From assembly GCA_963514095.1 (NCBI GenBank), contig OY741266.1, positions 8,266,092 through 8,330,091 of the forward strand: a stretch of DNA of 64,000 nt. Direction: 5' to 3'. Positions 44,744-58,373 of the stretch are shown in pieces. The position numbers and the translations under genes are program-made. Within the stretch, counting starts at the first letter, position 1. Each line of letters begins with the position of its first letter. The notes under the pieces were generated by a model. The model saw nothing but the letters and a program-made list of their open reading frames with translations, made no database searches and had not been told where the DNA came from. Source of the stretch: Eutrigla gurnardus. Its lineage: Eukaryota; Chordata; Actinopteri; Perciformes; Triglidae.

Positions 44744-45866
44744 TAGGGTGCAATGTCTGGCCAATGAGAGTACTCTCCTGACAGGCATTACATTTCAACC
44801 ACAAATAGAAAACACAGATAGAAAACTGGGTCTGGATCAGCTGGACCTGAAGGGAGAGCGAGAGACAAAAGGACATCTAGGGATGAGCGGTTGAAGAGAA
44901 AACCATATTCATTATTTCAAATGGGAACTAAGATGAGAGAAGGGTTAGGATCGTATGTTTCACATGAATATTGTATGGAGTCCACTGAGGTTTTAACGTT
45001 TTCTATTTACTAAGAAAGCAAGGAGGGAGACATGGGAGAGAAACTTCTGACTTTACTGACTTTACTTCTCTGGAGATATTCAGAATAAGGTCTGTTCAAT
45101 CTGCAAACGCAGTATCTTGGTCTACTTGGTTATTGTGTGAGAATTTAATTGATTGAAATCTGAATTTTTTGATTGAATCCAATTTTAATCCGTTACATGA
45201 ACCTCTTGCATTTTCTTTGTGTGGGTTTAATTAATTAATTAATTAATTAACTCATGACTACGTTCACATATATACACATACATATTTTTTCCAAAGTAGG
45301 GTGAGCTAAATTCTAATGACAGCATACATAATACAACATGCTCACAATGGCAGTGCTAGCAAGTTTAGCCAGTATAATGTTGACCCTGTTCACCATCTTA
45401 GTTTAGCACATTAGCTGCTAACACTTGCTAATGAGCACTCAACACAAAGTACAGCTGAATGATTAGCAGCTCATTTAGTCATAAACCAACGTAAATTATA
45501 GTCTTTTCTATTTTACCATAAAATAAACCTGTGCAACATAAACATCTAAGACACATAAGCAGGTTTGTTGAGATCTTTCACCGCCTTCTTGGTTGCCAAC
45601 ACATGAAGTTTTGTTTGAAGTGTGAGGACTGAAGGGCACGTTGACTCCTAGCATTGATGGAGGCCTGTTTTATCCGCTGAGGCAGAGCAACAGATACCCG
45701 TGTAATCAAATCTGCTACGCTAGGGGCGCATCTGAGGGCCAAACCCTCAACCAGCCAAATGTATACAAATGGGTCTCTTTTGTTCACAGGATACAATACA
45801 GCTGCTCAATTTAGTGCTGCACTCGGATGCAGAAGCACAAATGCACCGAGGTGAAAGTCAGCGAGA

Positions 45867-45868
<2 letters not shown>

Positions 45869-45944
<76 letters not shown>
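45869..45944 (+). repeat. (AC)n microsatellite, 76 bp
   Basis: Pure AC tract. Confidence 0.95.
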
Positions 45945-45946
<2 letters not shown>

Positions 45947-48633
45947 TTAACTTTTCATTCTCCTTCATTTTTCATTACACACATGCGTGCACAGCCAGGG
46001 AAAGTCTTATCTAACGTGTGCTGATCAAACCTCGGTGCGATCGTAGCGATAGCGAGGAGTTGGAGGAGGTAAATCAATAGCTGTGTGGAGAGACTGTGTT
46101 CCCTATTAAAAAAAAAGGCTGACGCAGGCATTTGGGCCTCGGCTGCTAACTGACACTTGTAAAGATGAACAATGACCATCCTGCTTCATAACCTGGAAAG
46201 GGCGTCCCTCTCTCACCACATGTGTTCTCACTGCCACCAAATTGCGTGTGTTTTATTGGGGTTCTGCCCTTAGAGGTGAATGCAACCTGGAGGTCTTTAT
46301 TAGGACAGTAAACGGTGGTGTTTCACTCCAGCGAAGACGGTTTCGCCTGTTTGCAACATCAGAGGAAAAGGATCGCAGGTGTTCTCACGCACATAAACGC
46401 ACCCTAAAATGAAGCACATGCATATAAAACCAGGCCAAAAGGTTAAATGGATCCATATTTGTTTTAAGCCTTTGAATCGCAGCCTTCGCTCCAACGTAGA
46501 GCCACTTCTAAACCATGCGGCGAGCTGTTTTAAGAATCTACAGCGCTCCTTTTTTTTGACTGTGTGATTGCATTGTCAGAGCGTCCTGCTCAGAGGGCTT
46601 TGTGAAGCCATAAAGTCGGGGCCTACGGCCGCTATCTACAAGTGTCCTGCCCTTTCCTTCCTCTCTGCTCTCCCTCTCCTTGTCACTAGTCATCAATGTC
46701 AAAGTCCAGCTGCGCTGTTTGCGCTGGGAGCCGTCACACAGATGTGTCACCGCGATGTGACGCTTCACACGCTTGGTGACAAAAACCACCAGCCACACAT
46801 ATTCACACATGTGGCTTCAATAAGTCTTATCCCACACGCACAAAAACACACATGCACTTATCATCTACTACCTGTGGCCACATTATTTCTCCCTCAGGTT
46901 CATTTTTATTTGACCAGACACGCCACAGAAATCATTGAAGTTTAGCTTTTTCTTGCTTTCCAGGAACAGTTCTGACAGGCTGAAGGAGAAAGAAACACAG
47001 TTTTACAGCTTCACTGGATCACTTCTGTCTGTTCCTACTTAGTGAGAACTTTGCTGTTTGCTAATGACACTCTAGCAAGCGTGCTAATAGCTTTGTGTCG
47101 CCTCAGCTTTATCATAAGCTGTCGCTGGTGGCATTTCCACACGCTCGCTTCATGTGCAGCAGAATGGGGAAAGAATGAGAACAAATGTGACCAGAAAGGA
47201 CTATCAGATTTTCTTGTTGATGTAGCCGTCATAACCTTTTTTTTTTTAAATAAATAAATAAATAAAATAAAAAACATGACACTTGGTCACATGTCAAATA
47301 TTGTTTTATTTTTATTTTTGAGAAACAAATACATGATCATTAAAGTGGTCTTGAATTTATTTCAAAACTTGGTTCAAACTGGATGAATTCTGATTTATGA
47401 TAAATAATTGCCAGAGGAAAATAATGTTTTGATCCCGTATGATTGTAACATGAATTAAACACAATTTAAAAGATAGTTTTAAATGGCGACTCTGGAAATA
47501 CACAATCCCAGCTGAAACGTAGCTAAGTTAACGGCTGTGTTGGTGACGTACAGCGATATGACTAGTTCACTGAGCGGTTTCACACTAAACTAAATTCCAC
47601 GAGAAACCTACAACGGATGAGACAAACATCACATGTGTGAGACATGAGACTGAGCCTCTCTATATGTCCGTCCTAACACACTAGTTACATGAACTATTTG
47701 CCGAGCGGAGGGAAAACCTCACCGGGCGCTAATGTCAGCGCGTTGGCTACTCATTTCACATCACAATTATGCAACGTAGATCCACATAGCCTCTGAAGCA
47801 TTTTGTGATAAATCGGATTTTGCTTTTAAGCCAGGCTCAAATATTTGACAACAGAAACTGGGAGACATTCCAGTGACAAGATTTATTTTATATTATACAC
47901 TTCGCTGCAGCTCGCGGTGACGACAGACTGAGACGGAGGTGATGGAAAGTGGGCTTCTTAAGATCCTCTTCCCTTCAACTCACTGCCAGGCTCCAACTTC
48001 AGCCTGTGTTCATCTTCCAGATGTTGCAGTGCTCAGAGAAGAGCTATAAACACCTCGTGGCACTGTAATGCCATTGCTTAGATAAAGTTGACTGTTTTTG
48101 CATCGGTTTTAAACAAATCAATCAGGGAGTTTATCGGAGTAAACACTTCTCGCTTAGGTCACTTTGTCTTCACTCTCTCAAACCAGAACGACCTTGTTTA
48201 CCGGAAATTACAGCCATTATTCTCTTTTTGAAGCTTCTATTGGGCGTGTGGAGACAAAATATGACGGCAATGACTTGGAACAAACTGGTGCCTTTTTTTG
48301 GGAGAAATAAAAAGCCTGATCATTAGCATATTCATGCCACCAAGATAAACTGTCCTTCCCTCCCTGTGTCAGTAAGCCTCTTCTAGCCAAAGTTAGGACA
48401 TGTCTTTGCTTTTAGACGTCATACCGTGTGGAGAAAAGACACATATTCCCTCATTGGCTGCGTGAAAAGGGGAAGAAGCCAGCGGCGACAGAAAGACATA
48501 CTCAATTGAGTACACAGTGAATTGAGGTAATAGTCGAGATGCATTGATGTGGTCGAGGCCTGATGGGGATTTCATATGTGTGTGTATAAACTCAGATAAT
48601 GAGCCAGCTGTTAAACTGTTACAATGACCAGAT

Positions 48634-48637
<4 letters not shown>

Positions 48638-48699
<62 letters not shown>
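48638..48699 (+). repeat. (AC)n microsatellite, 62 bp
   Basis: Pure AC tract. Confidence 0.95.
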
Positions 48700-48702
<3 letters not shown>

Positions 48703-49111
48703 CAAACAGTCTGCCAAAAGTTAAGCCATAACAGAGACAATATGTGCAAAAAGGCACCATTAAATAAAGAATGCAGCTTTAAAAGAACATTAAAATAATA
48801 CCTTGTCTGTTGTATTTCAGTCCCACCATGTCATGTGTTAGACTGATGTGTGAGCATTGTGTGTTTGTGCGTGATGTCGGACATATGAACTTTGGGGCTG
48901 GGTTTTGTTTTCTGATAATGTCACACACACTTAAAAAAAGAAAGAAAAGAAAGCCCTCAAATAATATCATAAATGTGTGTTTGGCCACTATTCCCGGTTG
49001 CAACTCATTCCAGCCCGATGCCTCTGAACTTGTTGGGCGTTCTTAATGTGTGTTTGCACATATTTTCATCTGTTTCACTGTGTGCACACCCTTACTTATA
49101 TTTCGGCAGGC

Positions 49112-49122
49112 TGTGTGTGTGT

Positions 49123-49172
<50 letters not shown>
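49112..49172 (+). repeat. (GT)n microsatellite, 61 bp
   Basis: GT tract with a single C interruption near 49127. Confidence 0.95.
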
Positions 49173-49175
<3 letters not shown>

Positions 49176-52100
49176 GTACGTGTACATTTTCAGTATGTGG
49201 CTCGGTGCCCACAGCTGCTCGGTGCTGCAAAGTCTGGGGTCATTCCTCCGCCTGCAGGTCTGCTTCTAGTTAAGACGAGTGCAGATCGTCGAAGGGAACA
49301 TCAACCTCAAACCAAATAACAACAGCACCAGCCACCAGGCCACCGCAAGTCCTCTGTCTCCAGAGGCACACACTTCACACACCCCTTTAAAATGTCAGCT
49401 TGATCAAAGACGGTTTTTAAGGGCACCGGTGGGCTGCATATGCAACTTTAGAAATAATGTTTATACACCACTTATTTGCAGCGGCAAATACATTTTTAGA
49501 AAACGTAATACCGAATGCTTAATTGGGTTAAAATGACTACTTCGTTAAGGACAGGGGACCTTTGTTGCTATGGTTATGCCAATAAAACAGTTGTTACCAA
49601 CGTTGGCAGTTGGGAACTGGAAATGAACAGAGGTCTCCTGTGTTTAAAGTCTACGTAACAAATAAATAAATATGTGTTTTTAGTTTTTTCACTCCACAGA
49701 AAAATAAAGTATGTTTCAAAATCATTAAAACTTACAAAGTATTCTCTGCTGGGAAACCATGCCCAAGGGTGCGGTAGAATACGTGTGTTACTCTATGGGC
49801 AGGGCATGATAAAAAATGTTCCAAAAATCACAAAAATTGTGAAAAACAGTTGAATGTTCTTACGCTAAACGCTAAACCTAGCTCTATTTTTTGTAAATGA
49901 CACTCTCTATTACACATAGAGTCACATCGCTGGTTATATATCATATATTTGGTGCCAACTATTTTACACTCCATTTGCTGCATGTTTGAGAGACTAATAC
50001 CTGAGTTGAGATGAGTTACTTGAGACTTTATTATTTCACGACAAAAAACAAAGTGATGATCGTTTCCTTTAAATGCTGTTGGTTATGTTGTATGTCATTT
50101 CCAGTAACTTTAATGATATAAAATGCATGTTTTCTGTCAGAAGATAGCAACTTTTAAGTGGTTATGTGTCCAATCTGATCTCAAAAGCAAAGCTCAGGTA
50201 TGTGGTATGTGGTTTGTTTACATACATAATGCGGGAGTCGACGTCACAGTGGCCATGAATGCTAAGCTTCTTTTCCTGAGGTCAGCATATTTTTACCCTT
50301 CTCTACAAGGGGTGTCCCAGTAGTAACGTGGTGCTGAGCGTCTGTGCACGTTTTCAGCTCTCAAACCAAACAATCATACTCACCGAGATGTTTCCCCGGG
50401 TCTCCCTGTGTGCCTCAGCCTCCCCTTCACCCAGACCAAGTACTCACATTTTTACTTCTGCAGATATTCTGCATCTTGGCAATCAGATGCCAGCTCTTCA
50501 GAAGACGGATGGTGGTCACACAAGTTTGCGCAAAAAAGTGACAAATGTGCTACAGTATGACTTTCTCCCCTTCAGGTAGCTCTTAGTCTCAAAAAGTGTC
50601 GTTGATCCCCCTGATGAAGTTAAAGCTTGCTGCTAGGACACGATGTCACTCTTTCTGCCGCCAAGCTCTCTGTCATCATTGCAGTCGTTGTTGAATTACT
50701 TCTCTTTCAGCTGAACCAAACGTTGCATTTCATTTTCACTTAATCAAAGTCACGTTGGCTGACTTCCGTTATATGGTGCATTCATAGCGCCCGAGGCAAA
50801 CAGCTGTGTTGGTGCTGCTTTTTGTCACAATTGAACACTCGTTGACGGTCCCAGAACGGACAAATGATGTCAGATCGGAAAACAATAATATACTGTGTGT
50901 CATTCTGGAAAGCAGTAACAACCTGCACATTTTGTCATTAAATTTGTTGACCTTTCCCTAATCTCATCCTAATTGCTTTTGTTTCCCAAAGTAAACCACA
51001 AACTGGACTCTGGTACTGAAGTCCAGAGCATTGCAAGCCCCATCCAATGTGACGACCTCCTCAAGACTTGTTAGAAGAACGTAACACTTCATTCACTGGA
51101 CAAATGTTGCCAGTGAACACAGTCCAAGCTGCGAATCCATGTCCCATCCAAACATTAGTGCCGAAACAAATTAAAGTAGTATATAAGCATAATTTCTGTG
51201 AGACAGGATTGGCATATACATCTGATGAGTCAGCCCTGTGGCTGCATGTTTTTAGGACGCAGGAAATGAAGGTATAGAAGGCTGTAACTTCCCCACACAG
51301 AAAATCCTGTGAGCCATCAAACAAGTATTCTCATATCATTGCCTTACCTAAGGTTTATTAAGCGTCAGCGATTGCCAAGTTCCAATTATCATGACATGGT
51401 GCAACAGTAACTCTGGAATACCCCCGCTCTCATTTTCCAAGCTCGTTGCTGGCAAACGGCTCGTCCGAAACAAGCTCATCAGTGAGTCATGAGTGAAGGA
51501 AGACTCCCGTCCAACCCGGCCAGAGAGAAGTCACAAAAATCACCAAGAAGGAAGGAGCGATTCAGATCCTATATTTATACTGTTAATTATGGATCCAGTG
51601 TTTGGGAATCTGTAATAGATGGTCTAATAATGAATGAAGCCATGCAATCATCTCCTGGCATGTGTTGTATGAAGTATCTCACTGGGTGTCGTCATCCGGG
51701 CCGACCCTAATCCCAGATGTCTGCCGTCACCAAGTTGACCACTGACCTGGGCGACGGCGTGTGCCAGGTGGCCTCTTGTCACGCAACACATAATGGCTAC
51801 AGGTCAGTGTGTGTGTCTGTGTGTGTGTGTGTTTGTGAGTGTGTCAACAAGGGTTGAATCATATTCACTTTTCCCAGGGTGGTTTCCAGGCCCCTCCTCA
51901 CGCTTGTGTCTCTCACAGCAGCCTCACCTCTTCTCCCTCCTGCCTACAGTGACTCACTGTGGCCTGTTAGCACTCACACCCGCAGACCTGGGCCGGAGGG
52001 TGGGACTGGGTGTGTAGTGGTGGGTGGGGGTGATGGGGTGGTAAACGGGTGTTTCCTCTTGTATTCTGGATGACTGGATAAGTGTGTGTTTAGCGACCTC

Positions 52101-52181
52101 TGGAAGGCTTCTGCTAGGTGTGGACATTATGACTGGATTCAGCTGTAATGACAGTTTTAGTCCACACCGTGTGCACACGCA

Positions 52182-52183
<2 letters not shown>

Positions 52184-52231
<48 letters not shown>
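52184..52231 (+). repeat. (AC)n microsatellite, 48 bp
   Basis: Pure AC tract. Confidence 0.95.
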
Positions 52232-52232
<1 letters not shown>

Positions 52233-52749
52233 CTGCTGGAACACTTAGCGGTGAAGCCGTATTTGCAGAAATCACAGTGACAAGCGGTATTAACCCTAAA
52301 TGTCAGCGTCAATTTTACTAAGAGAAGCGCAGCACGTTATGTGGCCCAGGCCAACATTTGGCTTGGCTGGAACCCACAGGGAAGGAAACCTTACTCTGTT
52401 TTCCAAATGCATTACTTTTAATCATGTTTTAAGTTTCCTTTTGTTATTTGCATTTTAGGGAGCTTCGTACCACGGTCCAGAGTGCGTTTCACTGTTAATG
52501 CACATGATAGATTGCAGGAATAACTCACCTTTATGAGCCATGTCTTGTGATACAGTTGTCATCTGGTTTGATTTACCATGTCCCACACATGGTTGGTGCA
52601 CAATCAGTTGGTCCTCAGATCATGTCCATGTAAGGCAGACAGACTTAAAAATGCATCTTTGGGTGTCCAGGTGGTCTTATGGTTAAAAGACAGACAGATT
52701 TGTAAAGGCACGTTTGATAACGATAGTTTGGAGCTGAAAAAGCTGATAA

Positions 52750-52836
52750 ACTAATTTTAGTTCATGGGCCACATACAGCCCAATTTGGTTACAACTGGGC
52801 CGTACCAATAAAACCATTGCTTGTTAACCTTTAAAC
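52750..52836 (+). mobile_element. hAT-Charlie-like fragment
   Basis: Contains 'tgggccacatacagcccaat' and 'ggccgtaccaataaaacca', characteristic of the sub-terminal part of CAGGGGTGTCAAACTC-type hAT MITEs. The terminus itself is missing. Confidence 0.5.
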
Positions 52837-53085
52837 TAGGGATGCACGATATTATTGGCAGGGTATTGGTATCGGCCGATATTGACGTTAAAATGTATTA
52901 TCGGACTTTGGCTAACACGCCGATATATTAAACCGATAAATAAAGACGGCTGCTTCCTTGATTAAATCAGATTAAATGCCCGAGGGCGTGAGGATTGCGT
53001 GTGCAGAGCGAGGGAGAAGTTCAAAATGTCAACGGTGTGGACGTTTTTTAATAGCAAAGTTTGTATTTTCACTCTGGCAAGTTGT
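52837..53085 (+). pseudogene. hAT element 5' end with the first codons of its transposase
   Basis: It starts TAGGGATGCACGATATTAT, the terminus of ZBED-type hAT elements, with the usual 'tatcggccgatatt' sub-terminal repeats. After GC-rich 'cgagggcgtgaggattgcgt' an ATG at 53026 opens a frame reading MSTVWTFFNSK, like the start of a BED zinc finger (a short S-x-V-W-x-F-F motif). The frame then runs into LINE sequence near 53085, so the transposase is cut after about 20 codons. The right terminus is not visible in the window. Confidence 0.5.
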
Positions 53086-53460
53086 TTTTTTTGGACTTGG
53101 AGAAGACCCTGCCCAATGGGAGTCCAGTAGGGGGTCTTTGCTGTCAGTCCTTGTAAAAGCAAAGTGAGAGCGGTATACTACATTACTAGTGGTTGTTGGC
53201 CTTCGCCAGGCTTGTCCCTTGTCACAGATCCTGTTTGTGATTTTCATGGACATGATTTCAAGGCCCAGCTGGGGGGAGGAGAGTATCTGGTTTGGGGACC
53301 TCCGAATTGTGTGTCTGCTCTTTGGTCCTGTTGTCTCTTTCAGAACTTGACCTTCGGCTCACACTGGGGTGGTTTGCAGTCGAGTGTGAAGCCGTCGAGA
53401 TGAAAGTCAATGCCTCCGAGTCTGAGGACGTCTGCCGGAAAATGGTGTCGCTGACTTTAT
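53086..53460 (+). pseudogene. Rex3/RTE-like LINE fragment (RT core), decayed
   Basis: On the plus strand, in shifting frames: FLDLEKTL near 53085, then LRQACPLSQILFVIFMDMIS near 53205, then WGEESIWFGDLRIVCLLF, then DLRLTLGWFAVECEAVEMKV and SESEDVC. This order matches the RT core of the same LINE family as at 26.6-30.0 kb, and is the part deleted there. The catalytic FADD region reads FGPVV, so it is mutated. There are internal stops. The 3' end near 53460 lacks the GATG tail. Confidence 0.7.
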
Positions 53461-54696
53461 TTAAAAACGTGAATTTTGTAGATAATTACATTGATCTCTT
53501 TTTCAATACATTTTGACTTTTGGACTGAACAGAGCCATGGACTTGACGCCCTGTTTATGAGAGAGAGAGAGCAAGAGAGACTAACTTGAATGTCAAAGTT
53601 ATGAATGAAGCTTCTAATTATTTGGCAGCCTAAAGCCCTAATTATGTTATTACCAGAAATGGAGGCTTATGAGCTCACTGTCTTTGCTTAATAAATCCAC
53701 GGAGCCCCAAAGGAACTATAAAGTGACCACTATAAACTCACTATTAGGCCGTGTATTGGCCATGTATCACACAATAATAAACACATAGTCTACATATGAT
53801 TCAGTCCAGTCACGAATGGTGAAAACCAGTGCGATGAAGCTCAGAATCGACACTGATTACATTAACATGCTTCATAGGAAATGCAACCACATTGTAACTT
53901 TTCTACACAGATTTGCACCCTTGGAATAACGATTCCGCCTCAAGCGTGTAGAGTTGAGTGCGGGTTTGTAATTGTAAAACCAAATGCAAAACTTACATTT
54001 TGGGAGGAATGGAACGCAAATATCCGTGTCGCCTTGGTGGGAACATTTTTAATGCGAAAAATCTAGACTATCCCATGTTTTCATTTTGTTTTTGTCCCCA
54101 ATGTGAAAAGGCCATTTTCTTGTCTATTTGGCTGTTGGTTCATGCTTCACACCCCAAAATGACGCTTTTTGAAAACACTCTAATTTTAAGTGTCAATGGG
54201 GAAAACAACTGTTTTCCAAAACTGCTTCCACAGACAGTCGAGTGCTGTGTGGTTGACCAAATATTAATATTCCCACTGCAGCTGCCTACTTATTTCTGTT
54301 GCCCTTGATTAATGCAGAAGGTAACATTCATTTTGCCGTGATCAAAACTTTATTTCATACCGCTTCATGTGAATGACTAGACGGTTTGGCTCTACTGAAA
54401 TAAAATGTAAGTGACAACAAAGAGCAGGAGGCAGAACCGAACAGAGGTTTACCCAACTGAATCAAAGCCTGTCTGTTTCTTTCTATTTTGTTGTGTTTAC
54501 AGCCGAAACAGGATGAAGATGAAGGCTGTTACGTCATTTCAGTATAAAGAACTTTTCTAAAAAAAAATACGAGAAAACACTTAATGTGGACACATGTTTC
54601 AGATGTATTCATATTAATGTGGATAAGGCCTCCGGTTCGTATCACAGTGAGTCAATTAACACGTATAAAATACCACTTAGCACTACACAACTAGCC

Positions 54697-54720
54697 ACAC
54701 TCACACACACACTCACACAC

Positions 54721-54797
<77 letters not shown>
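54697..54797 (+). repeat. (AC)n microsatellite, about 100 bp
   Basis: AC tract with a few TC/CG interruptions at its left end, followed after about 70 bp by a (GT)n tract in the same strand. Confidence 0.95.
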
Positions 54798-54800
<3 letters not shown>

Positions 54801-54866
54801 CCCCCACCAGCTGTAACAGCAAGTGAGTATTTCCAGCTGAAACAAAACATCCTCTGACAGATGATG

Positions 54867-54867
<1 letters not shown>

Positions 54868-54933
<66 letters not shown>
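54868..54933 (+). repeat. (GT)n microsatellite, 66 bp
   Basis: Pure GT; it is the reverse complement of the preceding AC tract. Confidence 0.95.
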
Positions 54934-54936
<3 letters not shown>

Positions 54937-56414
54937 ATGGAGACTGTCAGGATTGCTTTTGTTAACAAATAGCTTGGGGGGACACACATACGCACTGTAG
55001 AGAAACTATTATCACCATCAGTGCACACACATTTTCCACAGCAGGGATGATAAACAAGTCTTTTAATTAAACCAGACTTGCTTCTACTCACAAAATGATT
55101 AAATAAAAATAAAAACAACCTGACATTGTTGTGTGTGTCAATCACATTTTAAACACCAACTCTGAAAATGTCATTTCTCATTTAAGTTTTGAGAACAGGT
55201 TTCATATTTTTTGCCTTCGTCAAAGTCTTTTGACCACTTAGAGTTGCCATAAATGCAGATGTCATCATCCAAATTGGCACCTTAAACTTGATACTTGTAT
55301 CCGTCATCCTATACATACAGGTACACATCTGGCTACTTCATTCTTCATTTCATCCCGCCCACACGTGTCAAGTTACACCAGTTTATTTGTATTTTTGCCA
55401 TTTCTTTTTGTTCAGCAGTGCACCAGGTGTATATCTTAATCTGAATCAATTAAATCTTCATATTAAACCATTTTCTGAGCGCTTTGGAAAGTGATTTACA
55501 GTGAAAAAAACAGACGCATTAAAATTGCAGGCGTAAAGCAAAACAAAAGAAAAAAAGTACCAATTATGAATTGTTTCTTCATTATTGTTTGGTGATAAAG
55601 TTCAGTCATATGTTATTAATGCAATGGAATATTAGAGTTGTTAGAAAGGCTTTGTCCAGAGAACTTTGGCAAATACAGTTTTTGTTTTTTGTGTTGTTTT
55701 ACCTCATAAATGTACAAAGCTATTGGTCTATTTAGCTGTTGTGTTTCATATTGTGTCACATGTTTTGTTCTTTTTATTGTTGTTGTTCTGATTTTTAATA
55801 GGAACCTGAGTATTTCACTCCTCTTTCGCGCATTCTATCAGTAAAGTCACTACTGTCTGTTTTGTTCTTGCACAAAAAGAAATAATCGAGCTGAAACTGC
55901 ATTTCAAGATTATTTATCTTTCATATCATGACTTCTGAGTGAAACAAGTAAGTAACAATAATGTTGAGAGGAATTTGATTTGATTGTTGATAAGATTAGT
56001 TCACAAACTTCTCCAGCTCTGTGTCATTAAAAGCTGCACATTGATTGATGGATGTCATGATATTACTGGGTTGGTATTAGCTGATGTTAGCATGCACCAT
56101 TTGTTTTCCAGGAAGAAGAATGTATTGGATTTTGATATTATGGCGGGGTTCTTCTCAAACTCCTTAAACTTGGAAAAATAAAATGCTGTAGTCTGGAATC
56201 AGGTGATGGCATATTTATTTGAGCCGGCCTCCCAAGGTGCAAAACAGTGCAACTATGTACAATGTGAATCGATATTTAAAAAATATGAAAACAAAGAAAA
56301 ACACTATACACGTGTTTAGCAACACTCCCATGGGCTGTTACTTGCTGTGTAACCAGACCTTTTAAAGAGTTAGCCCCCCCTCAGGGCGTATCCCACTCAC
56401 AAAATACAATTAAC

Positions 56415-56440
56415 AATATCTTCTCACCCGAGAAGATATT
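56415..56440. other. Perfect 11-bp hairpin, 4-nt loop
   Basis: AATATCTTCTC - ACCC - GAGAAGATATT. It lies in AT-rich DNA; no T-run or gene next to it explains it. Confidence 0.6.
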
Positions 56441-56870
56441 CACAGCCCTTTAACAATTTATATATATTTATATTTTGCAAAATATTAATTGAAAAATTTT
56501 TTTCAACACAAAAAAAAACATTTTCAAATCTTTCGTCACATGACCCAAAATGGTGCACGAGTGTGTGCGAGTGTGCACTATTTAGTGGACGTGTGTGTTA
56601 CGCCTCTGCTTCGGCCGTCGCACTCCGGAATGAGACGCAGGCTGAGCGTCACAGTGTCCTGAGCGCGTGGTGAGTGACAACGTGTGTGTGTGCAGTAACT
56701 CAAACATGTGCACCTAGATTGTGCTGCTAATATTGATGCGGGGAAAGAGATGAATTACTACGGAGTGTGAAAACACGGAAGGAGGGTATGGATTTGGAGG
56801 GAATGCCGCGTGCGTCTGTGTGTGCGCGCGTGTGTATGTGTGTAGGCTCTATGTAAGGAAATGTCTGACT

Positions 56871-56915
56871 ATATATGTGTGTGTGTGTATGTGTATATGT
56901 GTATACATGTATATT

Positions 56916-56954
<39 letters not shown>
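56871..56954 (+). repeat. TG/TA compound microsatellite
   Basis: Interrupted (TG)n with TATATG units passing into (TA)n at 56923-56952. Confidence 0.9.
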
Positions 56955-56956
<2 letters not shown>

Positions 56957-58373
56957 TATATTGTTAAATAGGTGCACAATATGACCAGTTATGTGATCTA
57001 AAAGGGTAAAAAGGGCATTTTTGTATGTAGATAATTTATCCCAAAAACAACACTGGTGTTGTGTTAAAGTCTCTTTTCCCGTCTCTGTTCTTCTTACCTC
57101 AATCTGACCCCAACCTGTTACCCCTGCTACACCTATACATAACCTAACCTAAGCCTGAACCCCAACCGTGGAAGGGGGTCAAACGAGAAACATTATTTGA
57201 ATGGGAGGAAAACACCATTGAGGGGGAAAAGCTTGGACACAAGACGGGGAGGAGCGGTTCATGTAACTGCTCTAACGGTCATGAAGCTGGTCAGAATGTG
57301 TTTCTCTGCTACTAATGTGAGTATAATGTAACGATACGATATCCTTATACAATACTTGTTGGACAGTCAGTGAACCGGAGCAGAGCAGCGTTTCATCTCT
57401 GCACCAACTGAACTGCGGAGGAACAACCTGCAACACAAATCTGTTTGCAGGTCGGCTTTCTGTTGGACGTGTTCACATAGCGCTTCAGGTCGAAGTGTGC
57501 ACGCCGCGCGTATGTGCACTTGTCACGTTTGTGTCAGACGGGCTGTTAGCGGCGACAAGGCTACAGTGGGGAAACTAGTACGCTAACGACATGTGACAAG
57601 GGTATGCAGAGTTGACCCAGTCTAACTTTCTCCCCTTTTTTCACGTCATTTTCTCCGTCTCTGAGCAGTTGACAGCAGTTGTGTGGAAGGAAAACCCTCC
57701 GGTGTTGTTTTTCCATTCCACTATCCTGCTCTTGCCAATAGTCACCAGTCGTGATTCCTTTAACACGCCCTTGGTTTACGGGGATTCTGCACAATACTCG
57801 AGTGATGTGAATCTAATGATCTGCTGGTGCCACAGATTTGAAAGCGAGCTAATTAGCTCTATGCTCTAAGCAAAGGAATTTAAGTAAGGATTAGGAGAGA
57901 AAAGACGGAAGGGGGGCTACTATGTGTAGAAGAGCTGAGTGGGTGAAAAGCAGAGAAAGTAAGAGGATGTAAACCAAACGGGGAGGGGGACGAGGGTCAA
58001 ACAGAGGGTGATGTGTTTGTGTGTTCCTTTGTGGGGAGAAAGGGCACGATAATAAGCCCGTTAATCATGTGGTTTGAATCACCGACGGAGCCCCCAAAAA
58101 GCCTTCAGGTTAGTCACATCTGTGTGAGTGTTGTGTCCAGGTATGCTGCGAGTACCACTGCACAATCGCTGACCCCGTAAAGAACAGTTCTCCACAGCTA
58201 TAAGTCATCGTCTCGAGCAACCTTCACGGAGACCCTGACAGAGCGCCAGTCTCATGTAACAGCAAAAAAGAAGATTCATGCTCGACACGCAACACAAATG
58301 TCCCGACAACCAGCTGCAGCCACTTTTTTCACAGTCTACGTCTTCATCAGTTAAAAGGGTTTCTTTCACTTAA

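Larger units (their letters stand above)
43296..52749. other. No gene recognised; microsatellite-rich stretch
   Basis: About 9.5 kb without a supportable exon. It contains (AC)n or (GT)n at 44109-44134, 44291-44330, 44689-44742, 45869-45944, 48638-48699, 49112-49172 and 52184-52231. An AATT repeat lies near 45228-45250 and an AAAT repeat near 47247-47275. Long open frames here cross these tracts and are artefacts. Confidence 0.5.
53461..58370. other. No gene recognised; AC/GT pair, AT microsatellite, hairpin
   Basis: Contains a facing (AC)n/(GT)n pair (54697-54933), a TG/TA compound microsatellite (56871-56954) and a perfect 11-bp hairpin (56415-56440). Open frames are short and unrecognised. 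Confidence 0.45.

Noticed and set aside
46568..46945. A 125-codon plus-strand frame
   Set aside because: No recognisable motif and no exon borders; likely chance.
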